Assembly (NCBI RefSeq): GCF_001637325.1
Contig: NZ_LRXL01000026.1
Span: 372,001-436,000, forward strand
Reading direction: 5' to 3'
Source of the DNA: Cochleicola gelatinilyticus
GTDB lineage: Bacteria; Bacteroidota; Bacteroidia; Flavobacteriales; Flavobacteriaceae
Length of the DNA: 64,000 nt
The position numbers were made by a program, and so were the translations under genes. Below, piece by piece: positions 29,999 to 39,459 of the stretch (position 1 is its first letter; the number at the start of each line of letters is the position of its first letter). The notes beneath the pieces are model-generated. The model was not told the DNA's origin. It saw only the letters and a program-made list of their open reading frames with translations, and did not search any database.

Positions 29999-31186
29999 TT
30001 AAGCGATCATTCCGTGAGGATCGATTACAAATTTCTTTGCTGCTCCCTTATCGAAAGCGTCGTATCCTTTTACGGAATCCTGCAAAGAAATTACTTGAAC
30101 GTTTACTGCTTTAGCGATATGTACTTTTTCAAATAAAATGGCATTCATTAATTGTCGGTGGTATTTCATCACGGGACACTGTCCTGTATGGATTGAATGA
30201 GATTTTGCCCAGCCTAAACCAATTCGAATGCTTAAACTCCCTTTTTTGGCTGCTTCATCAACGCCCCCCGGATCACCAGTTACATAGAGTCCCGGAACTC
30301 CTAATTGTCCTCCGGCACGTGTAACGTTCATAATCGCATTTAAAACTGTAGCTGGTTGCTCTTCGCCGCTGTTAGATCCGTGTCCTTTAGCTTCAAAACC
30401 TACACAATCTACCGCGCAATCTACTTCGGGTGTCCCTATAATTTGTTCGATTTGCTCAGATAAAGTAGCATCCTTTTTTAGGTCGATTACTTCACAACCA
30501 AATGATTTTGCTTGTGCTAGACGTTCCTCGATCATATCTCCAACTATCACTACAGCCGCACCCAATAAATGACACGAGGCAGCACATGCAAGTCCTACAG
30601 GTCCCGCTCCTGCGATGTATACAATACTTCCTGGACCAACACCAGCGGTAACTGCTCCATGATATCCTGTTGGAAAAATATCGGATAACATAGTTAAGTC
30701 TTTGATTTTTTCCATAGCATGATCTTTGTCTGGAAATTTCAATAAATTAAAATCCGCATAAGGAACCATGACATACTCTGCCTGACCTCCTACCCAGCCA
30801 CCCATGTCTACATACCCATAAGCTGCTCCGGGTCTTTCGGGATTAACGTTCAAACAAATTCCCGTTTGTCCCGCTTTGCAATTACGACACCTTCCACAAG
30901 CAACATTAAACGGCACAGAAACTAAATCTCCCTTTTTAATGAACTCAACATCTCTTCCACACTCGATCACCAAACCAGTGATTTCATGACCTAATATTAG
31001 ACCCTCTGGTGCAGTGGTACGTCCCCGCACCATATGTTGATCGCTACCGCAAATGTTTGTAGATACGATTTTTAATATAACACCGTGTTCACATTTTCTG
31101 TTTCCTAATGCTAATTTAGGATAGGCTATCTCTCTTACTTCTACCACACCGGGCTTTACGTAAGCTACTCCATGATTTTTACACAT
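29999..31186 (-). CDS. fdhA: Glutathione-independent formaldehyde dehydrogenase, zinc MDR family
   Basis: This 395-residue zinc-dependent medium-chain dehydrogenase oxidises formaldehyde to formate with bound NAD. The catalytic zinc region is NICGSDQHMVRGRT (Cys46-area) and GHE in ILGHEITG. The structural zinc lobe is CGRCRNCKAGQTGIC near 97-111, and the nucleotide fold is YIAGAGPVGLACAASC near 190. It matches the Pseudomonas-type FdhA more closely than ordinary alcohol dehydrogenases. It is 18 bp downstream of the HbpS-like gene on the same strand. The product formate could be a substrate for the molybdenum oxidoreductase at 32.7-35.1 kb, but that link is inference. Confidence 0.87.
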   Translation of the reverse strand: MCKNHGVAYVKPGVVEVREIAYPKLALGNRKCEHGVILKIVSTNICGSDQHMVRGRTTAPEGLILGHEITGLVIECGRDVEFIKKGDLVSVPFNVACGRCRNCKAGQTGICLNVNPERPGAAYGYVDMGGWVGGQAEYVMVPYADFNLLKFPDKDHAMEKIKDLTMLSDIFPTGYHGAVTAGVGPGSIVYIAGAGPVGLACAASCHLLGAAVVIVGDMIEERLAQAKSFGCEVIDLKKDATLSEQIEQIIGTPEVDCAVDCVGFEAKGHGSNSGEEQPATVLNAIMNVTRAGGQLGVPGLYVTGDPGGVDEAAKKGSLSIRIGLGWAKSHSIHTGQCPVMKYHRQLMNAILFEKVHIAKAVNVQVISLQDSVKGYDAFDKGAAKKFVIDPHGMIA

Positions 31187-31204
31187 ACCTATTTATTTTA
31201 ATTA

Positions 31205-31603
31205 TTAAAGTGCATCTGCACCGGCTTGAGCTACTGTATGATCGTTATCTACAGAATCGCCCGACACACCTATCGCTCCGATAATATCGCCCTTACTGTT
31301 CTTAATTAGCACACCTCCTGGGAAAGAAATTAATCCTCCATTAGAATGTTCTATACCAAAAAGAGCTTCGCCCGGTTGTGAAAGCTTTCCAATCTCTCCG
31401 GTTGGCATATTAAAATAACGTGCTGTACGTGCTTTCTTAGCTGAAATATCGATGGAGCCAAGCCACGCACCATCCATTCTTGCAAAGGCAACCAAATTGG
31501 TTCCCGCGTCTACTACTGTGATATCCATTAATACTTTTAATTCTTTTGATTTCGAGATAGCTGCTGCCACCACTTTTTGCGCTTGTTCTAACGTTATATT
31601 CAT
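31205..31603 (-). CDS. GlcG/HbpS-family protein
   Basis: This 132-residue protein is a full-length GlcG/HbpS family member: [24 protein letters not shown], then [30 protein letters not shown] near 50 and [37 protein letters not shown] at the end. Family members bind heme or sense oxidative or glycolate-related signals; they are small and cytosolic when they lack a signal peptide, as here. It is co-directional with fdhA and divergent from an AraC regulator, which probably controls both. The divergent region 31604-31792 is AT-rich with no clear dyad. Confidence 0.8.
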   Translation of the reverse strand: MNITLEQAQKVVAAAISKSKELKVLMDITVVDAGTNLVAFARMDGAWLGSIDISAKKARTARYFNMPTGEIGKLSQPGEALFGIEHSNGGLISFPGGVLIKNSKGDIIGAIGVSGDSVDNDHTVAQAGADAL

Positions 31604-31792
31604 AGTATTTTTTTTAAATTATTTATATATTAATAGTAATAATAATTACTCTTACTTATTGTAACGATACTATAAACACAACAAACAATCCTCTATTTTT
31701 TTACGAATTCTATTAATTATAATTAAAATTTATAAAACATCTATAATTTTAAGTACTTTGTATTAAATATAACTCATCAATAAAACTCGATT

Positions 31793-32698
31793 TTGTTACT
31801 AAGCGAAAACCATATAACTCCAATTAATTTAAGTGACGTTTCTCAACTTGACACATTGGTCGAACATAAGCGTATTTTCAATCTTAAAGATTGCCAATTA
31901 AGTATTTTTGAAACCTTTCACGCTTGTGAAAATGTGTTTCTATCGTATAATGGTTTAGTGGTGTCGAGTATGATGTTGGGGAAAAAATCGATGTCTATTG
32001 ACGGTTCCAAAAGCTTTAATTTCGTTCCAGGTGAAAGTGTGATTATTCCTGAGGGAGTTTCAATGAAGGTTGATTTTCCCGAAGCTGATATATCCCACCC
32101 GGTACAATGTGCTACCCTCGCTTTAGATTGGGATATGGTAAAAAAAAATATCGATTATTTAAATGAAACATATCCAAATATAGAGGCCCCATACTTGTGG
32201 GAACTAAATTTTAACCGATATCATTTTCAGAATAACAGAGAATTGGCGGGAAGCGTAAACAAGCTTATTAGTATAAGCATGGAAGACAACTCAGCTAAAG
32301 ATGCGCTTGCCGATTTATCTTTAAAATTTTTGCTTTTACGTATTATTCAAACACAAAATATAAGCCTTGCTGAACATGACACGAAACAATTAGGCGAGCG
32401 ACTAACAGCTGTGATTGAATATATACATCAGCATTTGTCACAAAAAATTACAGTAGATCATTTATCAAAAATTGCTTGTATGAGCAAACCTCTTTTTTAT
32501 AAGAATTTTAAACAAAATTTTGGTATTAGTCCGATTGAATTTGTACTCCGACAGCGTATTCACCTAGCAAAAGAACTTCTAAAAAACCCCTTGTTAACAA
32601 TTACCGATGTTTGTTACCAGTGTGGTTTTAATAACCTCAACTATTTTTCAAAACAATTTAAACGTATTGAAGGCACTACTCCAACTGTCTGGCGATAA
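31793..32698 (+). CDS. AraC-family transcription regulator
   Basis: The 301-residue regulator has an N-terminal ligand domain (about 1-190) and a C-terminal double helix-turn-helix AraC domain (about 205-301). The latter shows KITVDHLSKIACMSKPLFYKNFKQNFG and the second helix LTITDVCYQCGFNNLNYFSKQFKR, followed by GTTPTVWR. The start at 31793 is a TTG; the next in-frame Met is about 60 residues further in, which would cut into the domain, so I keep the TTG. It lies back to back with the HbpS-fdhA operon and probably activates it, possibly in response to formaldehyde or a related aldehyde (inference). Confidence 0.82.
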   Translation: MLLSENHITPINLSDVSQLDTLVEHKRIFNLKDCQLSIFETFHACENVFLSYNGLVVSSMMLGKKSMSIDGSKSFNFVPGESVIIPEGVSMKVDFPEADISHPVQCATLALDWDMVKKNIDYLNETYPNIEAPYLWELNFNRYHFQNNRELAGSVNKLISISMEDNSAKDALADLSLKFLLLRIIQTQNISLAEHDTKQLGERLTAVIEYIHQHLSQKITVDHLSKIACMSKPLFYKNFKQNFGISPIEFVLRQRIHLAKELLKNPLLTITDVCYQCGFNNLNYFSKQFKRIEGTTPTVWR

Positions 32699-32716
32699 TG
32701 ACACCCTTACATATTT

Positions 32717-35056
32717 TTAAATAGGTTCTTTTTCTAAAGGTTTCTCTTTAACTCCGTGTTTTTTTACTTCGATTACTACCGATTTGCTGGTAGGAGTATT
32801 GCTTTTTTTAGCAACCGATTTAATGGGCACTAAAACATTGGTTTCAGGGAAATAGGTAGCGACACATTGCTCTGGAATTGCATATTCGATCACTAAGAAT
32901 TTCTTTGCAACACGTTCTTTCCCGTCGCTGAAATTGTATAGATCTACCACATCCAATTGGTTTAAATTACGCTCCTGCATATCTTTTATGTTCATTAAAA
33001 TAACGCGTCGTTCGTTTCTAATGCCTCGGTAACGATCATTTAATCCGTAGATGGTCGTGTTGTATTGATCATGACTCCTAATGGTCATCATGAGTAATTC
33101 ATTTTCTTTTAATTGAATCGATGTTGTTTCTGAAACTGTAAAATTTGCTTTGGATGTTTCTGTAGGGAACGTACCCTCACGTGCTGAGTTAGGCAAGTAA
33201 AATCCACCGAAATCCCGTACTCTTTTATTGTAATCTTTAAATCCCGGAATGTTCTGTTCTATAACATCACGAATGGTATCATAATTTTTATAGAAGGAAT
33301 GCCATGGAAGTTTTGAATTTTCATCCAAGACAGCCATGGCTAAACGGCACACTAATTCGGGTTCGCTAATGAGGTCATCGCTAATTGGATCTAAAACACC
33401 TTGACTTTTCTGAATAACCCCCATCGAATTTTCACAAGTAACAAACTGCGCTTCTCCAGCTTGAATGTCTTTATCACTTCTACCCAATACAGGTAAAATA
33501 AGTGCTTCTTTTCCAGTAATTAAATGACTTCTATTTAGTTTGGTACTTACATGGACGGTTAAATCACATTTCTGCAATGCTTCTGCTGTAAAATGGGTAT
33601 CGGGTGTTGCGCTTAAAAAATTTCCGCCAAGACCAAAAAACACTTTTGCATCTCCCTTGTGCATGGCTTCAATAGCATCAACAACATCGTAACCGTACTC
33701 TTTTGGCGGTGTAAAATTGAAATTTTTCTCTAGATTTTCAAGGAGCCAATCCCACGGTTTTTCATAGATCCCCATGGTTCTATCTCCTTGAACATTGCTA
33801 TGCCCACGTACAGGACAGGTTCCAGCGCCAGGTTTACCAATACTTCCTTTTAACAATAATAAATTTACAATTTCTTTAATGGTATCAACCGAATTTTTAT
33901 GCTGTGTAAGTCCCATCGCCCAGCAGGTAATTATTTTTTTTGAGTGCTTTATTCGATCGACCAATTCGTAAATTTGTGCTAATTCAATTCCGCATTCTTT
34001 CGCTAAATCTTCAAGGTTTTGATTTGAAAGGTGTTTTGCATATTCTTTATATCCATGACATTCTTTTTCAATAAAGTCATGGTCTAATACAGCTCCAGGA
34101 TTTTTTTTGTCTTCAGCAATTAGAAGCTTGTTAATTGCCTGTAACAACGGCATGTCCCCATTAATCTTTACTGGTAGATGCATGTTCGATATGGTTGCAC
34201 CAATACCCAACATTCCTGAAACGGTCTGTGGATCTGCAAATTCTGAAAGTCCTGTTTCTGGCAACGGATTCACCGAAACAATATATGTTCCATTCTTTTG
34301 CGCTTTTTTTAAAGCACTTAGCATTCTGGGATGATTGGTTCCAGGATTCTGCCCTAATATAAATATTACCTCAGTATTGTAGAAATCTTCTAATTTCACC
34401 GAGCCCTTTCCAATACCTAAAGACTCACCAAGCGCAACACCACTACTCTCATGACACATATTACTACAGTCGGGCATGTTATTGGTTCCGTAAGCACGAG
34501 CAAAAAGCTGATACAGGAAAGCAGCTTCATTACTGGTTCTTCCACTAGTATAGAATATAGCCTCATCGGGTGTTGTAAGTGCTTTTAAGTGTGTTGCAAC
34601 TTTTAAAAAAGCATCGTCCCATGAAAGGGGTTGGTAGTGCATTGCTCCTTTTGGAAGATACATGGGCTGAGCGATTCTACCTTTTTTCCCTATATCGTAA
34701 TCATCCCATGAACTCATTTCTTCTAAAGAATGAGACGCAAAAAAATCGGGACGTAATGTCTTAGTGGTAGCTTCTTCCGCTACTGCTTTGGCCCCGTTCT
34801 CACAGTATTCGCCTAAGCTACTTCGATGGTCGTCGGGATCGGGCCAAGCACAACCGGGACAATCGTACCCGTCTACTTGATTTAACTTTTGCAATGCGAT
34901 AAATCCCCGCGACACATTCATTTCTTCCAGAATATGACTTACCGATACCGCAACTGCCTTTCCTCCTGCAGCAGTTTTATCTACAGGACTTATTTTAATA
35001 TCCCTAAATGTTTCAGGGTTTTCGGGATCTGCTTTATAGGGTGGTTTTTTCGACAA
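32717..35056 (-). CDS. FdhF/YdeP-family molybdopterin oxidoreductase
   Basis: This 779-residue protein is of the FdhF/YdeP type within the formate dehydrogenase/DMSO reductase superfamily. The cofactor-binding N-terminus contains the motif CPGCAWPDPDDHRS (near residue 66), typical of this group, and the molybdopterin segment IFYTSGRTSNEAAFLYQLFARAYGTNN (near 165). The C-terminal molydopterin-dinucleotide domain begins near 640. It has no signal peptide. Electron carriers are not encoded in the neighbourhood. Its operon (FdhD, MobA-like fusion) supplies cofactor maturation, so the substrate is likely formate-like, but this family's true substrate is unproved. Confidence 0.87.
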   Translation of the reverse strand: MSKKPPYKADPENPETFRDIKISPVDKTAAGGKAVAVSVSHILEEMNVSRGFIALQKLNQVDGYDCPGCAWPDPDDHRSSLGEYCENGAKAVAEEATTKTLRPDFFASHSLEEMSSWDDYDIGKKGRIAQPMYLPKGAMHYQPLSWDDAFLKVATHLKALTTPDEAIFYTSGRTSNEAAFLYQLFARAYGTNNMPDCSNMCHESSGVALGESLGIGKGSVKLEDFYNTEVIFILGQNPGTNHPRMLSALKKAQKNGTYIVSVNPLPETGLSEFADPQTVSGMLGIGATISNMHLPVKINGDMPLLQAINKLLIAEDKKNPGAVLDHDFIEKECHGYKEYAKHLSNQNLEDLAKECGIELAQIYELVDRIKHSKKIITCWAMGLTQHKNSVDTIKEIVNLLLLKGSIGKPGAGTCPVRGHSNVQGDRTMGIYEKPWDWLLENLEKNFNFTPPKEYGYDVVDAIEAMHKGDAKVFFGLGGNFLSATPDTHFTAEALQKCDLTVHVSTKLNRSHLITGKEALILPVLGRSDKDIQAGEAQFVTCENSMGVIQKSQGVLDPISDDLISEPELVCRLAMAVLDENSKLPWHSFYKNYDTIRDVIEQNIPGFKDYNKRVRDFGGFYLPNSAREGTFPTETSKANFTVSETTSIQLKENELLMMTIRSHDQYNTTIYGLNDRYRGIRNERRVILMNIKDMQERNLNQLDVVDLYNFSDGKERVAKKFLVIEYAIPEQCVATYFPETNVLVPIKSVAKKSNTPTSKSVVIEVKKHGVKEKPLEKEPI

Positions 35057-35119
35057 AGGAATTATTTTCTTATTTATTTAAAAATACGATTTTTATTTCG
35101 ATAGTATTAAATACTATCA

Positions 35120-35491
35120 TCAACAAGCAGAATTTGGATTGTCATACATATCAGATTGATCCTCTTCGGTCTCATCTAGGCATTGCAAATCTTTTTCAAT
35201 TAGTAGAGAAAGTTTTTCATTGGATCCATTGTTCTGTTCTCCTTTTACGGTGATCTCATTGGTTTCAGTAAGCACGTGGGCTATTTCTGGCGAAAGTGTT
35301 AGCGTTATTTTCCCGTTACCGAAGGCTGCCGAAATTTTCGTGGCATCTTTCAGAATTCGCAATTCATATTGAAACAATTTTTTTTTAGAAATTACAGTTC
35401 TACAAGCAACAACATGTTTGTTTCTTAAATCGTCTACATCGGTCTTGGTTAATCGAAGTCGAATGCTATTGTCTTTAATTCTTATTTTCAT
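35120..35491 (-). CDS. DUF7009-like small protein in the molybdenum operon
   Basis: This 123-residue protein starts at the ATG at 35491, giving MKIRIKDNSIRLRLTKTDVDDL. A longer frame to 35521 would overlap the fdhD stop. It looks like a small beta-rich domain (LQYELRILKD-type strands, IEKDLQCLDETEEDQSDMYDNP acidic C-terminus) and is a companion of FdhD in Bacteroidota. The gene starts 2 bp after fdhD stops. It has no signal peptide, and I do not know its function. Confidence 0.6.
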   Translation of the reverse strand: MKIRIKDNSIRLRLTKTDVDDLRNKHVVACRTVISKKKLFQYELRILKDATKISAAFGNGKITLTLSPEIAHVLTETNEITVKGEQNNGSNEKLSLLIEKDLQCLDETEEDQSDMYDNPNSAC

Positions 35492-35493
35492 TT

Positions 35494-36321
35494 TTACAAT
35501 TTTATACGTTGCTCCCCACAATAAATGTTAGAAGAGGTATTTTTTAAAAATCCGATCAAGGTCATGTCGAAAGAAGCCGCAGTTTCTACCGCCAGACTGC
35601 TTGGAGCTCCTATGGCGCAAACCACTTTTATGCCCGCCATCGCAGCTTTTTGAATTAACTCGAAGCTCGCTCTCCCACTTAATAGTAAAATCACTTGATC
35701 TAAGCGAAATAATGAAGTTTCCTGCTCCAGAAATGCCGCCCCGATCACTTTGTCTAGCGCATTGTGTCTTCCCACATCTTCACGAAACGATACCAAATCG
35801 CCATTAAAAGTAAATAAGGCTGCAGCGTGAATTCCTCCGGTGGAAGCAAATGTTTTCTGAACTTTATACAATTGTTCTGGGAGTCGAGAGATTACAGCTA
35901 CAGGGATGATAATACGCTTACGTTCTGGCTGAATGTTACACACTTGATGAATAGCTTCGATACTTTCCTTTCCACACACTCCGCAACTGCTGGTCGTGTA
36001 AAAATTCCGTTTTACCTTATCTAATTGTGCGTCGAAATTCTCGTGCAGTCGAACTATAATTTTGTTCTCTGCTGGAACACTGCTGGGTGGGGTCGCTAAG
36101 TTTTTCTGGGAGGTAATAAGTGCTTCGGTAAATAAAAATCCTACGGCAAGTTCTTCATCATTTCCAGGCGTTCTCATGGTCACCGAAAGTGACTGTATAT
36201 TTCTCTGGTTCTCTGGTCCTGTCTCAAGCTGAATTTCAAGAGGCTCCTCTATGGCTACAACATCCTGCAAGGTCTGACGCTGTTTTTCTTTAGTACGAAT
36301 GATTGTTACTTCTTTAATCAT
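35494..36321 (-). CDS. fdhD: Formate dehydrogenase accessory sulfurtransferase
   Basis: This 275-residue protein transfers sulfur to the molybdenum cofactor so that formate dehydrogenases become active. The catalytic cysteines are in TTSSCGVCGKES (near 110-121). Family segments GGIHAAALF, SFREDVGRHNALDKVIGAAF and SGRASFELIQKAAMAGI lie near 165-240. It overlaps the NTPase-MobA gene upstream by 4 bp, and precedes the small DUF7009-like gene and the oxidoreductase, forming one operon. Confidence 0.92.
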   Translation of the reverse strand: MIKEVTIIRTKEKQRQTLQDVVAIEEPLEIQLETGPENQRNIQSLSVTMRTPGNDEELAVGFLFTEALITSQKNLATPPSSVPAENKIIVRLHENFDAQLDKVKRNFYTTSSCGVCGKESIEAIHQVCNIQPERKRIIIPVAVISRLPEQLYKVQKTFASTGGIHAAALFTFNGDLVSFREDVGRHNALDKVIGAAFLEQETSLFRLDQVILLLSGRASFELIQKAAMAGIKVVCAIGAPSSLAVETAASFDMTLIGFLKNTSSNIYCGEQRIKL

Positions 36322-37379
36322 TGTTTTGTTGTCTTCAGTTGTTCGAAATCCTTTAGGTGATTAACATTTTTTAAAAAATCCACTTCAGAGACAGAAATAT
36401 AATGTGTTCTTACACTTGCAATAAAGGTAGCCATAGAATCATTACCGCTTTCAAAAAAGGACGTTAATTTCTGAAACGCTGAGACTTCAAAAAGAGATAT
36501 GAGAGGTTCTATTTGGTCCTTATTTTTATAACAAACCACATCAAATTCTGGAGCCCTATTTTTCATAATTTCAAGTATATGTTCCATTCGTAATAATGGA
36601 TAATCGCAAGCAACAAATAACAGCGCTTGGTTTTTGTTATCTTCTATAGCAGACAGAACACCCGTCAAAGGACCATGGTTTTTGTAGTATTCTTTATCCA
36701 CAATATGCTCGATAGAGTCGGGTACCCACGTTTGTTGTTGCTGTAGATTTACAGAGAGCACAACTTCTTTGCAAAAAGGCTGTATTAAATGACTCACATA
36801 GTTCCATTGTGGCATAGAATGATATTCTAGAAGCGCTTTGTCTTTCTGCATTCGACGGCTTTTCCCTCCACATAGCACCACACCAATGGGTGGTTTTATA
36901 CTGTTAATTTTAAATTCTTTAATGGTACAAACTTTTACATGCTGAAAGGGATAGGTTTTAATAAAATCTTGAAGACAATAATCGCGAACCACAACAATTA
37001 GAGTTTTTTTTACTTCGGAAGGGGTGGCGACCATCTTTACCAATAACTCATGAAACCCCTGTCGCTTTTTTAGTTCTAACGGACCAACTTCATCGATCAC
37101 CACGGTCGTTATTTCTGAATCCGTCCAGCAGTTCCAAAGAGTTGATTCCGCTTTCTGAAAGTTTGCAATGTTAAATCGATACTTGCCCACGGTGAGTCCA
37201 GAATTTTCAGCTTCCATAGGCAGGGTTTCACCTAACGGAAGGAATTCGAACACACGCTTTCCATTAACTTTCGGCGTGAGTATTCCCCCTATGCTTTGTT
37301 TGGTGCGCAACCATTCTTTAAGCGCCGTAGTTTTGCCGCTTCCTATGGCATCGGATACGATAAGGACTTGAGTATTCAT
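36318..37379 (-). CDS. P-loop NTPase fused to MobA-like molybdenum cofactor guanylyltransferase
   Basis: This 353-residue protein has two parts. Residues 1-165 form a P-loop NTPase with DAIGSGKTT at 10-18 and the Walker B-like VVIDEVGPLE near 92, resembling THEP1-type nucleoside triphosphatases. Residues 170-345 form a nucleotidyltransferase with the MobA signature LCGGKSRRMQKDKALL, and the metal-binding ACDYP near 255. MobA attaches GMP to molybdopterin, which suits the molybdenum enzyme downstream. The NTPase may be the MobB-like partner (in E. coli MobB is a separate GTPase), which would make this a natural MobB-MobA-type fusion; the order and exact NTPase family need a profile search. Confidence 0.8.
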   Translation of the reverse strand: MNTQVLIVSDAIGSGKTTALKEWLRTKQSIGGILTPKVNGKRVFEFLPLGETLPMEAENSGLTVGKYRFNIANFQKAESTLWNCWTDSEITTVVIDEVGPLELKKRQGFHELLVKMVATPSEVKKTLIVVVRDYCLQDFIKTYPFQHVKVCTIKEFKINSIKPPIGVVLCGGKSRRMQKDKALLEYHSMPQWNYVSHLIQPFCKEVVLSVNLQQQQTWVPDSIEHIVDKEYYKNHGPLTGVLSAIEDNKNQALLFVACDYPLLRMEHILEIMKNRAPEFDVVCYKNKDQIEPLISLFEVSAFQKLTSFFESGNDSMATFIASVRTHYISVSEVDFLKNVNHLKDFEQLKTTKQ

Positions 37380-38377
37380 TCTTTTTCAAAATACAAAGAA
37401 AGGCTAAACCACACTAGTAAAAAACGCTTAGCTCGTCGCAACGGATTTTTAATCGTACCCGTTAACTGATTCGCCAAGCTAGTGTTTTCACGAATTAAAG
37501 GCAGCTCTACCAATACTTCGTCCAGCAATTTTTTTTGGTGCTGATTTCGGTTTTCTACCCATCGTCGCAAAAGGTAGCGCACCAGAGGGGTAATCACCCA
37601 TAAAAAAAGAGCAATAATCAAGAGCGACCGTAACACCACATATCCTATTTTCTCTTCTTTACCTGTAAATAGAAATAATGTAAGAATGAATAAAAGGATG
37701 CTTACGAAGAAAAAAAGTCTTTTAAACCGTTTCGATTTTTTGCGTTGTAAGGGATCTACAGCTGTTTTCGTCCAAGTACTTGTAGCCAATTCGGCTGCAG
37801 TTTCCTCGATTCTTTTAGGAAGTAGAAAGGCAAAATTTCCCGCAAGTATTCCCACGATGCCATAGAGAATTCCGTAAGCAGTAATTAACATAATGGGAAT
37901 GTTGTCAAATCCGTCGAGCTGCAACTTCTGTGTTAATTCCTGAAAAAAAGTATCGAGCGCTTCCCAAAGTTCTACTCCAAAAATTAGGGTAAGAGTAAGT
38001 ATTTTCTGAAACGCAGACTCCAGTAAGGCAATGCATCCAAAGGAAATAGCAGACCACCTATTAACTCCAAAAATGCTGTATAATGTGGCTCCTAAAACAC
38101 CTTGAAACGCCACTGCCACATAGGCCATAACTGGAGAATGAGGACTAATCATTGCTTTTAGCATGAGTACAAGCAACAATGCCTGTATGATTGTTTTCCA
38201 GCGATTTTTGCTATGAAATGCAAGAAATGTGATAAGAATGACCGAAATACTTCCAAGGAAAATCCCACTAAATGGAATTCGAATGGCATGCATAATTCCT
38301 CCTAAGCCGCTTTCACTAAATGCCCAGAGTGCTGTTGTCTTGGGGATTAACCGATGTACGGTAGCTGTATATCTCAT
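37376..38377 (-). CDS. Multi-pass membrane protein of the molybdenum operon
   Basis: From the ATG at 38377 the protein is 333 residues (a TTG 27 bp earlier would add 9). It has about eight predicted membrane helices (for example IFLGSISVILITFLAF, IIQALLLVLMLKAMI, IMLITAYGILYGIVGILAGNFAF and LFFFVSILLFILTLFLF). I recognise no family with certainty; the layout is like an integral membrane substrate-capture protein, and a role in molybdate or cofactor precursor uptake is only a guess from its position. It overlaps the NTPase-MobA gene by 4 bp and is the first gene of the operon. Confidence 0.65.
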   Translation of the reverse strand: MRYTATVHRLIPKTTALWAFSESGLGGIMHAIRIPFSGIFLGSISVILITFLAFHSKNRWKTIIQALLLVLMLKAMISPHSPVMAYVAVAFQGVLGATLYSIFGVNRWSAISFGCIALLESAFQKILTLTLIFGVELWEALDTFFQELTQKLQLDGFDNIPIMLITAYGILYGIVGILAGNFAFLLPKRIEETAAELATSTWTKTAVDPLQRKKSKRFKRLFFFVSILLFILTLFLFTGKEEKIGYVVLRSLLIIALFLWVITPLVRYLLRRWVENRNQHQKKLLDEVLVELPLIRENTSLANQLTGTIKNPLRRAKRFLLVWFSLSLYFEKE

Positions 38378-38621
38378 TGTTTCGCTTCCGAAGAAGTTGA
38401 ACAAAATATCGTTTTCTTCATTTTAAATGTTTCGTTTCAATGTATGAAAAATTGATATGATCCTCGGCTGTTTCAGAAAAAAATAAAATGAATTTTATCA
38501 CCTTGATCTGAAGGAATTGTTGCCCGACTTAATTTAAGACACAATTAAATTACAAGCTAATACGCCCCCTATTCTGTACTTCATACAGTATCTTTAATGA
38601 ATAAATTACAAAAACATCGAG

Positions 38622-39356
38622 ATGAAAAAAAAATTTTTTAGCGATTTAAAAGCAGTGTTTGTTAATTGTACTTTAAAAAAATCGCCACAGACCAGCCATA
38701 CAGATACGTTATTTCAAATTTCAAAAACCATACTAGAAAAAGAACATGTCACGGTTAAAGAAATTCGATTAATCGACCATAATGTAGCTACTGGTGTGTA
38801 TCCAGATATGACAGAACACGGATGGAAAGAAGATGAGTGGCCCACACTTTTCGAACAAATTTTTGATGCAGATATTTTAATTTTAGGAACTCCTATCTGG
38901 TTGGGTGAAAAATCTTCTATTGCACAAAAGCTAATTGAACGCTTGTATGCAATGAGTGGGAAAACAAATGAAAAAGGACAATATCTTTTCTACGGAAAAG
39001 TAGGGGGCACCATTATAACAGGGAATGAAGATGGAATTAAACATTGTGCTATGGGAATTCTATATTCTTTGCAACATATTGGATATTCTATTCCTCCACA
39101 AGCTGATGCAGGATGGATAGGTAAAGTTGGACCAGGGCCTAGTTATGGAGATACCGAATGGAAAGGAAAAGAAATTACACCTCCATTAGGAACAGATTCC
39201 GATTTTACAAATAGGAATACAACATTTATGACGTATAACCTGCTTCATTTAGCGGCTATGTTAAAAAGTCAAGGAGGATATCCTAATTATGGAAATTCGC
39301 GTGAAAAATGGGATGATGGTTCTCGATGGAATTTTGAAAACCCTGAATACCGTTAA
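38622..39356 (+). CDS. Flavodoxin-family protein (NAD(P)H-dependent oxidoreductase-like)
   Basis: This 244-residue protein has the flavodoxin-fold FMN-binding layout: VFVNCTLKKSPQTSHTD at the N-terminus for the phosphate loop, ILILGTPIWLGEKSSIAQKLIERLYAMSG near 85-115 as in NAD(P)H:FMN reductases, and IITGNEDGIKHCAMGILYSLQHIGYSIPP near 125. The C-terminal 60 residues (GPGPSYGDTEWKGKEITPPLG onward) are a family-specific extension. It is probably a cytosolic flavin reductase or quinone reductase. The 244-bp gap before it (38378-38621) has no recognisable element. Confidence 0.75.
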   Translation: MKKKFFSDLKAVFVNCTLKKSPQTSHTDTLFQISKTILEKEHVTVKEIRLIDHNVATGVYPDMTEHGWKEDEWPTLFEQIFDADILILGTPIWLGEKSSIAQKLIERLYAMSGKTNEKGQYLFYGKVGGTIITGNEDGIKHCAMGILYSLQHIGYSIPPQADAGWIGKVGPGPSYGDTEWKGKEITPPLGTDSDFTNRNTTFMTYNLLHLAAMLKSQGGYPNYGNSREKWDDGSRWNFENPEYR

Positions 39357-39459
39357 TTGAAGAAATTGCTTTAAAGAAAAAGTGATTACTGCCCTAAACC
39401 ATAGATCAAAAATTAAGTAGAAGCCTGTATAATTAGTATTAAAATACTAATTTCACTTT

